From positions 1 through 5,666 of the forward strand of contig JANYIP010000370.1 in the NCBI GenBank assembly GCA_025361995.1: a stretch of 5,666 bases of DNA. The letters are read 5' to 3'. The position numbers and the translations under genes are program-made. The notes under the pieces are model-generated. The model saw nothing but the letters and a program-made list of their open reading frames with translations. It was not told where the DNA came from and searched no databases. Shown here piece after piece: positions 4,601 through 5,666 of this stretch (positions are counted from its first letter, which is position 1; every line of letters begins with the position of its first letter). The DNA comes from Streptomycetales bacterium. Lineage in GTDB: Bacteria > Actinomycetota > Actinomycetes > Prado026.

Positions 4601-5666
4601 ATGACGAGCGCCTGGGTGGAGGGGCCGGAGGAGCCGCTGAGCGAGGCGGCTGCCGAGGCCTATGTGGCGAGCACCTGCTTCAAGACTGGGCCACCGGCCC
4701 TCCTCGGTCTCGAGCTCGAGTTCGTGGTGCGGCACGACGGCGACTGGTCCGTGACGGTCGACGACCAACGGGTACGTACGATCCTTGACTCCCTCCCCGC
4801 GCTTCCGGCGGCCGGCACTCTCACGCTGGAGCCCGGCGGGCAGGTTGAGCTCAGCACCCGCCCAGCCCCCGATCTAAGCACGCTCGTGCGTGACGCATGC
4901 ACAGACCTCGCCGTGCTCCGCGGGGCTTTCCTCGCGGCGGGCATCGAGCTCGTCGGCACCGGGCTCGACCCGGTCCGCTCGCCCAGGCGCGTCCTCGACG
5001 CGCCCCGCTATGTCGAGATGGAGCGCTGCTTCGACCGCTGGGGACCCTCCGGCCGGACGATGATGTGCTCCACCGCAGCAGTCCAGGTCACTGTCGACGC
5101 GGGCCACGAGGGTTCAGGCGTCGACGGCTTCGCCACCCGCTGGGACCTGCTCCACGAGGTCGGACCGGCGCTCGTCGCGGCCTTTGCGAACTCGCCCTAC
5201 CGGGGAGGGCGGCCGACGGGCTGGAAGAGCTCGCGCCAGCAGGCCTGGCTCGGCTTCGACCCGGCGCGTACCCGGTCCGTCCAGACCTGCTCGGGCGCGA
5301 ACCCGCGCGAGGTCTACCAGCGCTACGCGCTCGACGCCGGGGTGCTGCTCGTCCGCAGTGCCGGCGGCGACTGGCAGGCTCCTGCGGGGATCACCTTCCG
5401 CGACTGGGTACACGGCGCCTGGCGCTCTGTGCCTGGGCTGCGGGCCCCGGTGCTCAGCGACCTGGAATACCACCTCACGACTCTCTTCCCACCCGTACGC
5501 GCCCGCGGCCCGGTGGAGGTCCGCTACATCGACGCCCAGCACGGCGACGCCTGGCGGGTGCCCGTAGCCGTGGTGACAGCGCTGCTCGACGACCCGCGGG
5601 CCGGCGACGAGGCCCGGGCCGCTGTCGCTGGGGTCCACGGGCGCTGGGAGTCCGCCGCCCGCGAGG
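4601..5666 (+). CDS. egtA: Glutamate-cysteine ligase EgtA, ergothioneine biosynthesis (3' end outside window)
   Basis: EgtA joins glutamate and cysteine with ATP to make gamma-glutamylcysteine, the sulfur donor that EgtB couples to hercynine. The first 355 residues are present. Recognisable parts are AYVASTCFKTGP (20-31); LLGLELEFVVRH (34-45), whose glutamates lie in the nucleotide/metal site; LTLEPGGQVELSTRPAP (74-90); PRYVEMERCFDRWGPSGRTMMCSTAAVQV (135-163); AAFANSPYRGGRPTGWKSSRQ (193-213); DLEYHLTTLFPPVRARGPVEVRYIDAQ (287-313). These match the actinobacterial EgtA group rather than E. coli GshA; actinobacterial EgtA is usually somewhat over 400 aa, so most is here. The ATG at 4601 gives the usual N-terminal length. 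GTG at 4529, in frame with a strong ribosome site, is a real alternative, though the extra codons (AGA, AGG, AGG) look non-coding. It follows the PLP gene in the same direction and is probably co-transcribed. Confidence 0.94.
   Translation, partial: MTSAWVEGPEEPLSEAAAEAYVASTCFKTGPPALLGLELEFVVRHDGDWSVTVDDQRVRTILDSLPALPAAGTLTLEPGGQVELSTRPAPDLSTLVRDACTDLAVLRGAFLAAGIELVGTGLDPVRSPRRVLDAPRYVEMERCFDRWGPSGRTMMCSTAAVQVTVDAGHEGSGVDGFATRWDLLHEVGPALVAAFANSPYRGGRPTGWKSSRQQAWLGFDPARTRSVQTCSGANPREVYQRYALDAGVLLVRSAGGDWQAPAGITFRDWVHGAWRSVPGLRAPVLSDLEYHLTTLFPPVRARGPVEVRYIDAQHGDAWRVPVAVVTALLDDPRAGDEARAAVAGVHGRWESAARE

Noticed and set aside
5114..5638. Minus-strand 174-codon frame and plus-strand frames inside egtA
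   Set aside because: egtA motifs run continuously through this region in frame from 4601; these are shadows.

Overview
The window is high-GC DNA with strongly G/C-biased third codon positions. It carries a tRNA without an encoded CCA, a YkuD-type L,D-transpeptidase, and egtA, a gene of bacterial ergothioneine synthesis. Together these point to an actinobacterium. A Nocardioidaceae- or Propionibacteriales-like host would fit, but the sequence alone does not fix the genus.

Left part (1 to about 1511) is the end of an integrated mobile element. It holds the last few codons of an upstream gene, a small excisionase-type HTH protein that overlaps that gene by ATGA, and a complete tyrosine integrase with all catalytic residues. 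The integrase ends 112 bp from the 3' end of an intact tRNA-Lys (CTT) on the minus strand. This xis-int-tRNA order is the usual end of an actinomycete integrative element, so the tRNA 3' part is the probable attachment site. A minus-strand hairpin with a short U-run at 1481-1501 is the likely tRNA terminator, and it lies on the element side of the tRNA.

Right of the tRNA is the host chromosome. A small 81-codon gene on the minus strand ends 12 bp before the tRNA. A divergent intergenic region of about 106 bp with a perfect 7-bp inverted repeat separates it from a secreted or membrane-anchored L,D-transpeptidase on the plus strand.

From 2848 to the right edge three plus-strand genes are closely packed: a tryptophan-rich 156-aa protein of calycin/DUF1579-like appearance, probably expressed from a leaderless promoter; a class V aminotransferase-fold PLP enzyme starting inside the previous stop codon (ATGA); and egtA, glutamate-cysteine ligase of the ergothioneine pathway, cut by the window edge. 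The rest of the egt cluster is expected beyond position 5666. The most interesting question is whether the two genes before egtA work with ergothioneine or another low-molecular-weight thiol. The PLP enzyme has the fold of EgtE but looks closer to a broader uncharacterised class V family.

No CRISPR array, insertion sequence, rRNA or recognisable riboswitch was seen. No gene-free stretch longer than 300 bp is present.
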